From: Rhodothermales bacterium
GTDB taxonomy: Bacteria; Bacteroidota; Rhodothermia; Rhodothermales; VXPQ01
Length of the DNA: 64,000 nt
Direction of reading: 5' to 3'
Assembly (NCBI GenBank): GCA_951812345.1
Contig: OX638295.1
Coordinates: 745,987-809,986 of the forward strand
Shown: positions 38,461 through 47,462 of the stretch, in pieces
Layout: the number at the start of each line of letters is the position of its first letter
How positions within the stretch are numbered: position 1 is the first letter of the stretch
Made by a program: the position numbers and the translations under genes
The notes under the pieces: generated by a model
Database searches by the model: none
Told to the model about the DNA's origin: nothing
What the model saw: the letters and a program-made list of their open reading frames with translations, nothing else

Positions 38461-39984
38461 TTAGTCTTTTCCAACCGTCACGATGATCCGACGGTACCGG
38501 TACAGAACGGGTTCGCCGTCGTCATGTGCCGTGAGAATGACTTGAATCTCTGCGCCGACAGCATTTTCCGGGACGACAAGGCTTGCTTCCATGGACGAAG
38601 CATTCGTTATGGAGACATCGCCCGGATACGAGCCGGCCTCGGAATAGACCCACCAGTCGAATGTGAGATGGTCTCCATCGGGGTCTGACGATCCCTCGGC
38701 GCTCAGGCGAATCGTCTCGCCGATGTGTGCGGTGATATGGAGAGGGTCCAGACCGGCGTCGCCGTTCACGACCAGCATCGGGTTGTGGTTCGCCCCGGCG
38801 AAGTCCGGCGTGTTGCTCCAGTCCGCCCGTGCGGCGATGTCGTGCTGGTACCCTTCCCGCCAGCGCCACACCGTGGCGTGGTTCGTGGTGTACGTGTTGC
38901 CGTCAAAGGCCAGCACGGTATCGTCCGAATTGGTCCAGATAGGCCGGGATTCTCCTTCGGGCTGCGATACGGCATAGCGGCCGCCCCAGCCCCCGTAACT
39001 CGGGCTGACGTGTCCGGCCAGCCCGTTCCGGAACAGGTTCATGAACGAGGGGGTGTCGCCTTCCATCAGGTAGGCTGTAGCCGGGTAACGTGTCCCCAGC
39101 GGCCCGTGCCCGGTGCGGATATTTTCCGATAGCCAGGGATTATCGACGATGTCGAAGTTCGGCCCCTCGAACATCCCGTGGAAGTGGTCCCCGGAAATGC
39201 CCACCCAGGTGGCGTATTTGTAGTCGTCACCGTCATGCGGCGAGCTGGGCGTCACTACATAGAACAGGTCGGGAAATTCCTGCCGCATCCAGGGGCCGGA
39301 ATCGTCCTGGTCGGAAATCGTGTACACGCGCAGTTTGGCCACGAAGGCGTCCAGTTCTTCCGAGGTGCGCGTCTCGCGGACTTTCCACAGGGCCTGCGCA
39401 AGGCAGTTGGCCCCTCCCCAGACGCTGATCCACAAGGGGCGGTCGTCCTCCTTGTCCACGGCGGCGATGATGTGTTCGGAGCCTTCCGTATCGTTTCCCT
39501 TGCCGACGCCGTTCATGCCGTATACATCCCGGCACGTTTTCACCTGCGAGAGCAGAAAATCCGCCTCCGGGTAGCCGTCGGCGTGTACGATGAGGTTGTT
39601 GCGCACTTCACGGTATGCCTCGATATGGCCCCGGATTTTGTCCGCCCGTGTGGTGTCCCGCATCCAGACGGACGTGGTGGCGAGCAGGCCCTCTACATCC
39701 ATTTCGTTGGCGTAGAGCAGGAAGCGGACGAGCGATTGGGCGTCGTCCGGTTCGTTTTCGATGTCCGTGAGGACGAGCACCCGCGATTTGGAGGATGGAG
39801 CGGGCAGGGGGGCGTTCTGTGCCTCGCCGGCGGAGTTGGAGCAGGCGGTGGGGAGGAGCGTCGCGGCAATGAGCAGGGCTGCGAGCGAGCCTCCGGATTG
39901 TTGCACCGGGGTTTTGCTTTCCGCGGTTTTCGCAGTAAGAATGCGGGCCCCGGCAGGTTCGGAGCATGAGAAGGCGTCGCGCAT
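38461..39984 (-). CDS. DUF1593/Sde182-type nucleoside-hydrolase-like secreted protein
   Basis: 507 residues from ATG 39984, or about 481 from GTG 39906, which would give a compact lipoprotein signal (LLIAATLLPTAC). Domains: a nucleoside-hydrolase-like part (about 65-340) opening with RVLVLTDIENEPDDAQSLVR, a metal-type Asp cluster; then a C-terminal beta-sandwich (about 400-507) ending EPVLYRYRRIIVTVGKD. Relatives are described as cellulose-binding or plant-polysaccharide-linked exported proteins; catalytic activity is not established. Two orphan copies of its C-terminal tail are found in this window (26443-26601, 40215-40253). Confidence 0.85.
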   Translation of the reverse strand: MRDAFSCSEPAGARILTAKTAESKTPVQQSGGSLAALLIAATLLPTACSNSAGEAQNAPLPAPSSKSRVLVLTDIENEPDDAQSLVRFLLYANEMDVEGLLATTSVWMRDTTRADKIRGHIEAYREVRNNLIVHADGYPEADFLLSQVKTCRDVYGMNGVGKGNDTEGSEHIIAAVDKEDDRPLWISVWGGANCLAQALWKVRETRTSEELDAFVAKLRVYTISDQDDSGPWMRQEFPDLFYVVTPSSPHDGDDYKYATWVGISGDHFHGMFEGPNFDIVDNPWLSENIRTGHGPLGTRYPATAYLMEGDTPSFMNLFRNGLAGHVSPSYGGWGGRYAVSQPEGESRPIWTNSDDTVLAFDGNTYTTNHATVWRWREGYQHDIAARADWSNTPDFAGANHNPMLVVNGDAGLDPLHITAHIGETIRLSAEGSSDPDGDHLTFDWWVYSEAGSYPGDVSITNASSMEASLVVPENAVGAEIQVILTAHDDGEPVLYRYRRIIVTVGKD

Positions 39985-40112
39985 GGGGAGAAAAAGGGGC
40001 CGGATTTTGTTCGGGGGGCGTGTTTGGGGCGGCTGGATGGCGGGTGCGTTTGTCCCGGGAGGGCATCTCGTGAAGCGTCGTCCGGGGAGCGTTTATCCTA
40101 ATTAGACAAGAT

Positions 40113-40158
40113 AGGAAGGAGCGAGGAAAAAGGGGGAGGGGAAGGGGAGAGAAAAAGG
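40113..40158 (+). repeat. polypurine tract
   Basis: A 46-base run of A and G with a single C, including AAAAAGGGGGAGGGGAAGGG, lies upstream of the DUF1593 gene (pyrimidine run on its coding strand). Such tracts can form triplex or slip during replication. No gene lies in 39985-40214. Confidence 0.6.
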
Positions 40159-40214
40159 CGCGGCGCGGTTTGCAGGCGGTTCGAAATCGCCTGTGGGTGG
40201 CAATGAGGGCCCCG

Positions 40215-40253
40215 TTAATTTTTTACAACCGTCACGATAACCCGGCAGTACCG
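40215..40253 (-). pseudogene. second orphan DUF1593 C-terminal tail
   Basis: On the minus strand, 7 bases after the stop codon of the sulfatase gene, a frame reads RYCRVIVTVVKN and stops with TAA at 40215-40217. This equals the final 12 residues of the DUF1593 protein at 38461 (RYRRIIVTVGKD). The DNA also matches the tail of the intact gene closely (ACCGTCACGAT on the plus strand in both). Only the tail remains. Confidence 0.6.
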
Positions 40254-40260
40254 GGCAGCA

Positions 40261-41628
40261 TTATTCGCTATCAGATTCCAGCCCAGGAGTCCACCAGGCG
40301 TCCAGACGGGCCCGCAGTTCCCGGATGCGTTCGGCCTGTTCGGGATGCTGCGCCAGATTCACGTTTTCCAGCGGGTCTTCCGCCAGATGGTAGAGTTCCA
40401 GCGGCTCGTTCTCGATTTCAGGGAGGATGAGCTTCCAGTTGCCTGCCCGGATCCAGCGAAACAACACGTTGGCGTCCGGACGATCCCAATCTTTGGCTGT
40501 GTGTCTGAAAATGCTGCCGAATACGGCGTCGCGGGCAAGCGGCTCGCCGTGCAAGGCTCTTGGCAGGAGGTTCAGCCCCGGAAGGTTTTCGGGGATATCG
40601 AGTCCCGCTGCGGCAAGGCTGGTCGGCAACAGGTCGATCGAGCTGACAAGTTTGTCGGAAACTCCGGGGGCGATACGGCCGGCCCAATGCAGAAGGACGG
40701 GCGTGCGCACGCCCAGATCGTACTGGGACTGCTTGCTCTTCCAGTGCGGAGGGCGGACGGTCCCGTCGCTGCGGTCAACCAGCCGGTCCGCCTCGTTTTC
40801 CGCGGTCACCCAGCCATTGTCGACGATGAAGATAAACATCGTTTCTTCGTATTCGCCTTCCTCTTTCATCAGGTCGATCAGTTCGCCCACGGTCGCATCG
40901 AACCAGAGAATGCTCGCATAGTATCGCAACGTCCGTTCGTGCAGGCCGAGGTCGGCGAACGGCGTCTCGTATTCAGCGGGGGCATTGTGGGGCAGGTGCG
41001 GCAGAAACGGCGCATACCAGATGAACATGGGTTCGTTCTTGTGCCGCTGTACGAAATCGCGGATCGGCTCCATCCCCTTCCGGCCTATGGTGAGACCGAG
41101 GTCGCCGTGGCGTTCTCCGACGGTCATGCCTTCACTGAATCCGCCGTTCCGGTAGGAGCCTTCCCAGAACTTTCCGGTCTGCAGGCTTGCATAGTCCGCT
41201 TCCGCCAGGAGCGAGGGGGCGGGGCGTTGCCGCAGGAGGAGCTGGTTCACTATGCCTCTTCGTACTCCAGGCTCGGGGTCGTTGAAGGTCAATCCGTGCT
41301 CATGCTGGTGCTTGCCTGTGATCATCGTAGCCAGACTGGGACGGCACAGGCTGGTTGGATTGTAGCCGTGGCGAAAGACCAGCGATTGCGCTGCAAGGTC
41401 GTCAATCCGCGGGGTTTGCACCACGTCATGTCCCATGAACCCGAAATCGGTGAAGGACTGATCGTCGGAGATAATCCAGACGATATTGGGGAGCGGGGCC
41501 AGATTCGACCCGGCAGGATCGTTTACATCGGGGATCTGTGCAGCGTTTTCGCCGCTGCAGCCGATGAATGCTAGAGCAGCGAAGAAGGAAACAATGGGCG
41601 CGAGTATACCTGGGCGGAGTGGGGTCAT
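40261..41628 (-). CDS. Sulfatase (variant CxPSL active-site motif), lipoprotein
   Basis: 455 residues from ATG 41628, giving a lipoprotein signal (SFFAALAFIGC); longer in-frame starts run into the divergent gene. Alkaline-phosphatase superfamily: PNIVWIISDDQSFTDFGFMG with metal Asp pair, the formylglycine site TSLCRPSLATMITG, YAPFLPHLPHNAP, MFIFIVDNGWV. The Cys that becomes formylglycine is present, but the last residue of the CxPSR signature is Leu, not Arg. It should remove sulfate esters outside the cytoplasm if the Cys is converted. It is divergent from another sulfatase; the 139-base gap holds a perfect palindrome. Confidence 0.9.
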   Translation of the reverse strand: MTPLRPGILAPIVSFFAALAFIGCSGENAAQIPDVNDPAGSNLAPLPNIVWIISDDQSFTDFGFMGHDVVQTPRIDDLAAQSLVFRHGYNPTSLCRPSLATMITGKHQHEHGLTFNDPEPGVRRGIVNQLLLRQRPAPSLLAEADYASLQTGKFWEGSYRNGGFSEGMTVGERHGDLGLTIGRKGMEPIRDFVQRHKNEPMFIWYAPFLPHLPHNAPAEYETPFADLGLHERTLRYYASILWFDATVGELIDLMKEEGEYEETMFIFIVDNGWVTAENEADRLVDRSDGTVRPPHWKSKQSQYDLGVRTPVLLHWAGRIAPGVSDKLVSSIDLLPTSLAAAGLDIPENLPGLNLLPRALHGEPLARDAVFGSIFRHTAKDWDRPDANVLFRWIRAGNWKLILPEIENEPLELYHLAEDPLENVNLAQHPEQAERIRELRARLDAWWTPGLESDSE

Positions 41629-41658
41629 CGGTAATGAGGGGTGCTGGCTATATTTCCA

Positions 41659-41689
41659 TGCAATTATGCATTTTAAATGCATAATTGCA
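41659..41689. promoter_or_regulatory. perfect 31-bp palindrome between divergent sulfatases
   Basis: TGCAATTATGCATTT, a central T, and AAATGCATAATTGCA form two exactly complementary 15-base arms. The AT-rich sequence stands out from its GC-rich surroundings and lies 30 bases before the minus-strand start and 78 bases before the plus-strand start. Its position and symmetry suit an operator for a dimeric or tetrameric regulator controlling both sulfatases. Confidence 0.75.
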
Positions 41690-41767
41690 ATAAAAAATCC
41701 AGTCCATCCCCCTTGCAGCCCCCTGTCATATATTATTGCTCCATGTCCGTTCAAACGACGCTGCGCC

Positions 41768-43345
41768 ATGCGTTCCATGTATCGCTTGCCCATCCACGTA
41801 TGTTCGATTACCGCGCTGCTCGTTGTGCTTGCAGCGGCAACGGCCTGCCAGGCGCAAACGCCTTCCCCTGTCGCCTCCCGCCCGAACATCATTTTTCTTC
41901 TCACCGACGATCAGCGGGCGGACGCCCTCGGAATCTCCGGTCACCCGGTGCTTGAGACGCCCCACATCGACCGGCTCGCGCGTGACGGTGTCCGGTTCAC
42001 AGAGGCCCATGTCGTGGCGCCTGTGTGCATGCCGAGCCGCGTGAGTTTCATGAACGGGCAGTACGAGCGCGTGCATCGGATCGGTTTCTCGTCGCCGAAT
42101 GTGCTTTCGGAAACCCAGTGGAATCAAACCTATCCCGCCCTATTGCGCAACGCAGGCTATCACGTCGGATTCGTCGGGAAAATCGGTCTCCAGCAATATT
42201 CGTTTCGCGGCAGCCCGCTCGAAAAGTTCGATTTCTGGCGGGGCCATGACGACTGGGCGCGGTTCTGGCCCAAGGAGTTCGATCATCTCGCTATTTACCA
42301 CGACTCGGAGGGCGAGATCGTAACCCCGATCATGAGCGAGAGCATCGAGCGTTTTCTCGACCAGGCGCCCGCCGATCGCCCGTTTATGCTATCGGTCAGT
42401 TTTTCGGCGCCGCACGGGTCCATTTCCGGCAGTATGCTTTATCCGGACGAACAGGGCACGGATCGTATGTTCACCCCTGCGAACACGCATCCCGAACTGC
42501 TGGATCACCCGGTGTACGGTTCCTTGTACCGGGATCGCGAGATTGCGCTTCCGGCTTCCCGGGGAGACGATACGGCGCAGCATATTCCGCTCGACGTGCA
42601 CCCGCGCGAAGGGCGCATGACCACGTATTCGTACAGCTACGCTGGCGACGAGGTGCTGCGGGAGTATCATATTCGTTACTACCAGTTGATCCATGGACTG
42701 GATATCGCGGTCGGCAAACTGCGCGAGAGCCTCGAACGGCGGGGTCTGGCGGACAACACGATCGTCATTTTTTCGAGCGATCACGGGTTGTTGATGGGCG
42801 AGTATTCGATGGGCGGCAAATCCCTGCTCTACGATGTGGCTACGCGCGTTCCGCTCATCGTGTACGACCCGCGAATGCCGGTCGGCGAGCGCGGCGTGAC
42901 AATCGACGAGCTTGCGCTCAGCATCGATGTCCCGGCGACCATCGTTTCCTACGCCGGTCTGGATGCGCCGCAGACCATGCAGGGGCGCAGCCTGTGTCCG
43001 CTTATCGAGAATCCCGAGGCGTCATGGCGGGACGAGATATTCCTTGAAAGCCTCTTCCTGCTGCGTACGGGCCCTTTCATCGAGGCTGTCCGGACGAAGG
43101 AATGGAAATACGTCCGTTATTTTCGCAGCGATACGTCGCAGTACACTGCGCAAGATGTGGATTTCGAGGGGCGAGCGCCGGATTTCGAGCAATTGTTCGA
43201 TCTGGTCAACGATCCTGCCGAGGAGCGCAACCTGATCGGAGACACATCGCAAGCGGCCCGGATTGCTGCGTTCCGGGAACGCAGCAAGCAATACTCGATG
43301 GAACTGGTGCGGGCCGGCAAGGATATGAAGAAGTATCCCCGGTAG
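41768..43345 (+). CDS. Sulfatase with canonical CxPSR motif, exported
   Basis: 525 residues from ATG 41768, which begins a signal peptide (ALLVVLAAATACQAQ, possibly a lipoprotein with TAC). Upstream in-frame codons would run into the operator region. Motifs: PNIIFLLTDDQRADALGISG with metal ligands, VAPVCMPSRVSFMNG with a full formylglycine signature, SVSFSAPHGSISG, and VIFSSDHGLLMGEYSMGGK with Asp-His. The C-terminal subdomain has EWKYVRYFRSD and DLVNDPAEERNL. It cleaves sulfate esters from an extracellular or periplasmic carbohydrate. A GH16 enzyme follows 28 bases downstream, probably co-expressed. Confidence 0.94.
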   Translation: MRSMYRLPIHVCSITALLVVLAAATACQAQTPSPVASRPNIIFLLTDDQRADALGISGHPVLETPHIDRLARDGVRFTEAHVVAPVCMPSRVSFMNGQYERVHRIGFSSPNVLSETQWNQTYPALLRNAGYHVGFVGKIGLQQYSFRGSPLEKFDFWRGHDDWARFWPKEFDHLAIYHDSEGEIVTPIMSESIERFLDQAPADRPFMLSVSFSAPHGSISGSMLYPDEQGTDRMFTPANTHPELLDHPVYGSLYRDREIALPASRGDDTAQHIPLDVHPREGRMTTYSYSYAGDEVLREYHIRYYQLIHGLDIAVGKLRESLERRGLADNTIVIFSSDHGLLMGEYSMGGKSLLYDVATRVPLIVYDPRMPVGERGVTIDELALSIDVPATIVSYAGLDAPQTMQGRSLCPLIENPEASWRDEIFLESLFLLRTGPFIEAVRTKEWKYVRYFRSDTSQYTAQDVDFEGRAPDFEQLFDLVNDPAEERNLIGDTSQAARIAAFRERSKQYSMELVRAGKDMKKYPR

Positions 43346-43373
43346 AATGAACCATGTATGAGGCAGGTGCAAA

Positions 43374-44534
43374 ATGACTCGATATAATTATATACATAAC
43401 TATATACGGTATCTGTTTTTGCCGGTCCTGGCGTGTCTATGCGCTGTAAACGCCCTGCCGGTGGAAGCGTCCGACACGGAGACCATTTCTACCCCAAGCA
43501 CTTGTGAAGTAGGCGATCTGGTATGGAGCGACGAATTCGACGAGGATGGTCTTCCGAACTCTTCGAATTGGCGCTATGAAACAGGAGGACACGGATGGGG
43601 CAATCAGGAGTTGCAGTTTTACACGATAGCACGTTCGAAGAATGCTCGGGTAGAGGACGGAAGCCTGATCATCGAGGCGCACCAGGAGTCCTTTTCAGGC
43701 AGCGGTTATACGTCCACCCGTTTGCTTTCGAGGCAGGAATGGACCTACGGCCGGTTCGAGGCCAGCGCCATCCTGCCGTCCGGCAGAGGAACATGGCCCG
43801 CCATATGGATGCTGCCGGATCTGAGCCAATATGGAGGGTGGCCCCGGGCCGGCGAGATTGACATCATGGAGCATGTGGGGTTTGAGCCGGACCGGGTTCA
43901 TTCCACAATGCATACAGAAGCATACAATCATTTGAGGGGTACGCAAAAGGGCGCATACATCACGGTGCCGACGGCCCGTTCGGCATTCAATGTGTATGCG
44001 GTGGAATGGACGCCGTCCGAGATACGCAGCTATGTCAATGACACGCATTATTTTACGTTTCGGAACGAACGCTTGACCAATCCGCAAGCCGACGATCGGC
44101 ACTGGCCGTTCGATCACCCGTTCCATTTTATTTTCAACATCGCCGTGGGCGGGACCTGGGGCGGGCAGCAGGGGATAGATCCGAACATCTGGCCCCAGCA
44201 GCTCCAGGTCGACTATGTACGCGTGTACGAATGCGGCGGGGTGGTCAGCATCGAATCCGAAGAGTTACCTGAAAGTGTCGGACTCGATCAGAACTATCCC
44301 AATCCGTTCAATCCCGAAACGTCCATTCGTTTCGCGTTGCCTCGAACGGGCCATGTCCGCCTTGCCGTGTACGATGCGGTCGGCAGGGAGGTGGCGGTGC
44401 TGGTGGATGGGGTACGGGCGCAAGGAACCCACACGCAAATTTTCGAGGCGCCGGGCTTGCCGACGGGCGTGTACCTGTACGAACTGTCCACGCCCGAAAC
44501 GGTTTTGACGAAAAGGATGGTATTCGTCAAATAG
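43374..44534 (+). CDS. GH16 endo-beta-glucanase (laminarinase type) with T9SS sorting domain
   Basis: 386 residues. Signal peptide (LFLPVLACLCAVNALPVEA), GH16 jelly roll from about residue 45 with LVWSDEFDEDGLPN, substrate aromatics NWRYETGGHGWGNQELQ, and the catalytic EIDIMEHVG (two Glu acting as nucleophile and acid; the beta-bulge Met type is usual in 1,3-glucanases). The last 80 residues are a type A T9SS sorting domain: LDQNYPNPFNPETSIRFALP, VYDAVGREVAVLVDG and a final TKRMVFVK. It is therefore exported across the outer membrane by T9SS. Clustered with two sulfatases. Confidence 0.94.
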   Translation: MTRYNYIHNYIRYLFLPVLACLCAVNALPVEASDTETISTPSTCEVGDLVWSDEFDEDGLPNSSNWRYETGGHGWGNQELQFYTIARSKNARVEDGSLIIEAHQESFSGSGYTSTRLLSRQEWTYGRFEASAILPSGRGTWPAIWMLPDLSQYGGWPRAGEIDIMEHVGFEPDRVHSTMHTEAYNHLRGTQKGAYITVPTARSAFNVYAVEWTPSEIRSYVNDTHYFTFRNERLTNPQADDRHWPFDHPFHFIFNIAVGGTWGGQQGIDPNIWPQQLQVDYVRVYECGGVVSIESEELPESVGLDQNYPNPFNPETSIRFALPRTGHVRLAVYDAVGREVAVLVDGVRAQGTHTQIFEAPGLPTGVYLYELSTPETVLTKRMVFVK

Positions 44535-44560
44535 ATCGGGAGGGGCTCAACAAACGCCAT

Positions 44561-46714
44561 CTATCCGCTGGTTTCCGCCTCGGCCCCGAAACGCCCGGAA
44601 AGCAGGTAGCGATACAGTCGCAGCGTGCGCTGTTCCTCGTGTTCCTCCAGCCAGCGCCGGCTGGCTGGCGTCAGCATCATCGTCTCGCAGGGTTCGTCGG
44701 CGGTCACGGAAGGCGCTTTCTTGTCCAAGGGGTCGACCGGCCAGATTGCATCGCCGGGGCTGTACTGACGGGAACGCGCGCCCTCGGCTTCATGGGAGGA
44801 AGCCCGGCCGGACGTCAGCAGTTGCAGCCCTTCGCTTCGCACGTCCGGCCCTGCGAGGGTTTCTCCTGCGGCGTAGCGACGCGGATGCAGCCAGCTTCGA
44901 AGTTCGTCCATCAGTTCCTCGAAGCGGACCTGCCGGTCCAGGTAACGTTCGAGGTCGTCGGCGGCGCGCTCAAGTAACGAGGCACGCCGATCTTCAGACA
45001 TACTCGCTTGCGCCCTCCATGCCGTAATGACGGATTCCTCGCAGCGCTCCAGCGCGAGGTCCACGTTCGGCTCGAGCCGCAACGCGGTGAAGTCCGAAGG
45101 CGGAAGGTTGCGCTGCAATTCGGTTTTCAACTGCTCCGGCGGTGCGCTCAAGACCACCTGCACCCCGGCTGCATTTGCCGATCGCAGGAACCTCGCCAGG
45201 ACGTTCACCGCCGAGAAATCGAAGCCGGAGACGGCCTCGAAGTCCAGCATCAGACAGGCGGGCGGCGGACTCCCCTTCAGGGTTTTCCCCAGATGATCGG
45301 CCAGAGGGCAGACGCTTCCGAAGAAGATGTAGCCGCGGAGCCGGTATGCAAGCACACGCCCGCCTTCCTCCAGCAGGATGGCGTTATCGGGAACGGAGCG
45401 CGCCTTGCTGCTGCGCCGCTCCCGCGCGGTGAAGCGTGATGCGATCGGGTCAACGCGGCTCAATCGCACGGCAAAGAACACCAGCATGGCCAGCATTCCT
45501 GCGGCCACCCCTTCGAACAGCCCGAAAGCGACGATGACGACGAAGATCAGCACGATGATGCCGTATTCCAACCAGGGAAGCCGCTTCCGGCTTCTCAGGA
45601 GTCCTTCGTCCAGCATGCCGGCGCCGGCGAAGAACAGAATGCCTCCGACGAGCGGAACCGGGACGAGCTCCAGCATCTTGTCGCCCATAAACAATGCGCC
45701 TCCGATGACGAGGGCGGCGAAGACGCCCGTCAGGCGAGTGGAAGCCCCGAACAGCTTGCTGCGCAGCGAGGCGGGTACGATCAGAGTGGCGACTGTGCCG
45801 CCGCCCAGGCCCGCCACTACGCTTGCCAGCCCGCCCGCCCTGAACTCGCGGTTCCAGTCCAGATCCTGGTTTGCCGCCATTTCGAGGCCCGCGATATTCA
45901 TGATCACGACGATGAGCGCGATCAACACCAGCATCAGCAGGGTCGGAAGCTGCCCCGCCATCGCGGCGAAGTCCACGTTCGCGAGGTCGGCGGGCTGCAA
46001 CACCGGCCACAGGTTGCCTCCAAAAGTGCTTTGCAGCAACAGACCCGCTATTCTGGCTTCGTCGCCGGAGACGCCGAACGCGGCAAGGGCGAGATGGTAG
46101 ACGCCGATGAAAAGCGCGACGCTTACGGGCAGGATGAGAGGGTGTTTCCAGCGCTTCATTGCCAGATACAGGGTGATTCCGAACACTGCGCCCGGACCCC
46201 ATTTCCCCAGCATGGAGGGTTCCGCAAGCGCAGGAATCGCCCGCCAGTGCGTATCCGCGCCCATCAGGGACATGGCCGACAGGCACACCACTCCTCCGAT
46301 TCCGGCCACGAAACCGCCCGCCACCGGCCAAGGGATAAAGCGCATCAGGTTAGCGAGTCGGAATTGTCCGATCAGGAGGCAGCACGCGCCGGTGGCGACT
46401 GCGCCTATGATGAGTGCGATTGCGGTGGTGACGAACAGCGTGTTGCCTTCGGCGTCCATGGTGGAGCCGATTAGAGCCATTACGACCACCAGCGCAGGGG
46501 ACAGTCCCGCAATCGCCCCGCGATAGCCGCCCGCGAGGGCGATGATCAGGCAGGCGGCGAAGTTTCCGAACAGCACCAGACCGACGCCCTGGGAGGAATA
46601 CGCCGCCAGCGGTCCGGAGAATATGAAGCTCCCGAAAGCGACCTGGGCAACGAGCAGACCGAGGCCCGAAGTGAAGCCTGCCGCCAATGCCGGGACTGTT
46701 TTCGCGGGAAACAT
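44561..46714 (-). CDS. SulP/SLC26-type anion transporter with STAS and cyclic-nucleotide-binding-like domain
   Basis: 717 residues. Membrane part (about 1-410) of 12-14 helices with QVAFGSFIFSGPLAAYSSQG at helix 1, ALAGGYRGAIAGLSPALVVV, and GGTVATLIVPASLRSKLFGA. STAS domain (about 430-560) with RLRGYIFFGSVCPLADHLGK, LMLDFEAVSGFDFSAVNVLA. The last 140 residues (RYAAGETLAGPDVRSEGLQL, YSPGDAIWPVDPLDKKAP) look like a degenerate cNMP-binding regulator. The family moves sulfate, bicarbonate or other anions. Convergent with the GH16/sulfatase unit, so sulfate freed by sulfatases is a reasonable cargo. Confidence 0.87.
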   Translation of the reverse strand: MFPAKTVPALAAGFTSGLGLLVAQVAFGSFIFSGPLAAYSSQGVGLVLFGNFAACLIIALAGGYRGAIAGLSPALVVVMALIGSTMDAEGNTLFVTTAIALIIGAVATGACCLLIGQFRLANLMRFIPWPVAGGFVAGIGGVVCLSAMSLMGADTHWRAIPALAEPSMLGKWGPGAVFGITLYLAMKRWKHPLILPVSVALFIGVYHLALAAFGVSGDEARIAGLLLQSTFGGNLWPVLQPADLANVDFAAMAGQLPTLLMLVLIALIVVIMNIAGLEMAANQDLDWNREFRAGGLASVVAGLGGGTVATLIVPASLRSKLFGASTRLTGVFAALVIGGALFMGDKMLELVPVPLVGGILFFAGAGMLDEGLLRSRKRLPWLEYGIIVLIFVVIVAFGLFEGVAAGMLAMLVFFAVRLSRVDPIASRFTARERRSSKARSVPDNAILLEEGGRVLAYRLRGYIFFGSVCPLADHLGKTLKGSPPPACLMLDFEAVSGFDFSAVNVLARFLRSANAAGVQVVLSAPPEQLKTELQRNLPPSDFTALRLEPNVDLALERCEESVITAWRAQASMSEDRRASLLERAADDLERYLDRQVRFEELMDELRSWLHPRRYAAGETLAGPDVRSEGLQLLTSGRASSHEAEGARSRQYSPGDAIWPVDPLDKKAPSVTADEPCETMMLTPASRRWLEEHEEQRTLRLYRYLLSGRFGAEAETSG

Positions 46715-46724
46715 GTCAGACGCC

Positions 46725-47462
46725 TTACTGCTCGAGTAGCCGTTCCAGGTGTTCCAGCATCAGGTCGGCTACGAACCGGTTACCTTCCTCGTTGAGGTGC
46801 ACGCCGTCGGTGGTCAGCACGCCCTCGTAGAGTTTGTCGGGATTGTGTGTTGCGAGATGGTCCTCGAACGCGGCCCGCAGGTCGCACAGGGCAGCTCCGG
46901 ATGTCTCTGCCACGGCGCGCGAAATATCCGCGTATTCCATGAGCGCCCGGTTGACCTCCGTATCGCTGGCCGGGTCTTCTCCGATCACGCTGGGGGTGCA
47001 CAGGGAGACATGCACGCCCGCACCCTGCATGGTCGAGATCAGATCGTGCAATCCCTCCTCGAACACTTCCCGCTCCGTGCCCGTGACGTCATCGAATTCA
47101 TAGAAATGCCAGACATCGTTGATGCCGATATAGATCACCACGTGCGTGGGATCGTGGGCCAGTACATCCCGGTCGAGTCGTTCCTGCAGATCGGGCACCT
47201 TATGCCCGCTTATGCCCGCGCCAATCACCTCGACAGTACCTCCGGGGTATTGTTCCGTCAGGGCTTCCGACACCAGTGTGACGTATCCTCCCGGGAATAC
47301 GCCCACTTCGGTAATGGAGTCCCCGAAGAAGACGATGCGTATGGCCGGAGCAGGTTGTGTGTCGGCGGGCTCGGGAGCGTCTTCCTCTCCGGCGCAGCCG
47401 GCGGTCAGGATCAGGGCGCAAAGCGCCAGAAAGAATGCCGATTTGTGAACAGGATTATGCAT
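46725..47462 (-). CDS. SGNH/GDSL-family hydrolase, lipoprotein
   Basis: 245 residues from ATG 47462, which gives a lipoprotein signal (LALCALILTAGC); in-frame Met at 47627 would add 55 unlikely residues. SGNH blocks: IVFFGDSITEVG (nucleophile Ser), VIGAGISGHKVPDL (Gly), VVIYIGINDVWHF (Asn) and VLTTDGVHLNEEGN (Asp-x-x-His). It likely removes acyl or acetyl esters from a carbohydrate or other substrate outside the cytoplasm. Ends 10 bases before the SulP start on the same strand, and is thus probably co-transcribed with it. Confidence 0.92.
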   Translation of the reverse strand: MHNPVHKSAFFLALCALILTAGCAGEEDAPEPADTQPAPAIRIVFFGDSITEVGVFPGGYVTLVSEALTEQYPGGTVEVIGAGISGHKVPDLQERLDRDVLAHDPTHVVIYIGINDVWHFYEFDDVTGTEREVFEEGLHDLISTMQGAGVHVSLCTPSVIGEDPASDTEVNRALMEYADISRAVAETSGAALCDLRAAFEDHLATHNPDKLYEGVLTTDGVHLNEEGNRFVADLMLEHLERLLEQ

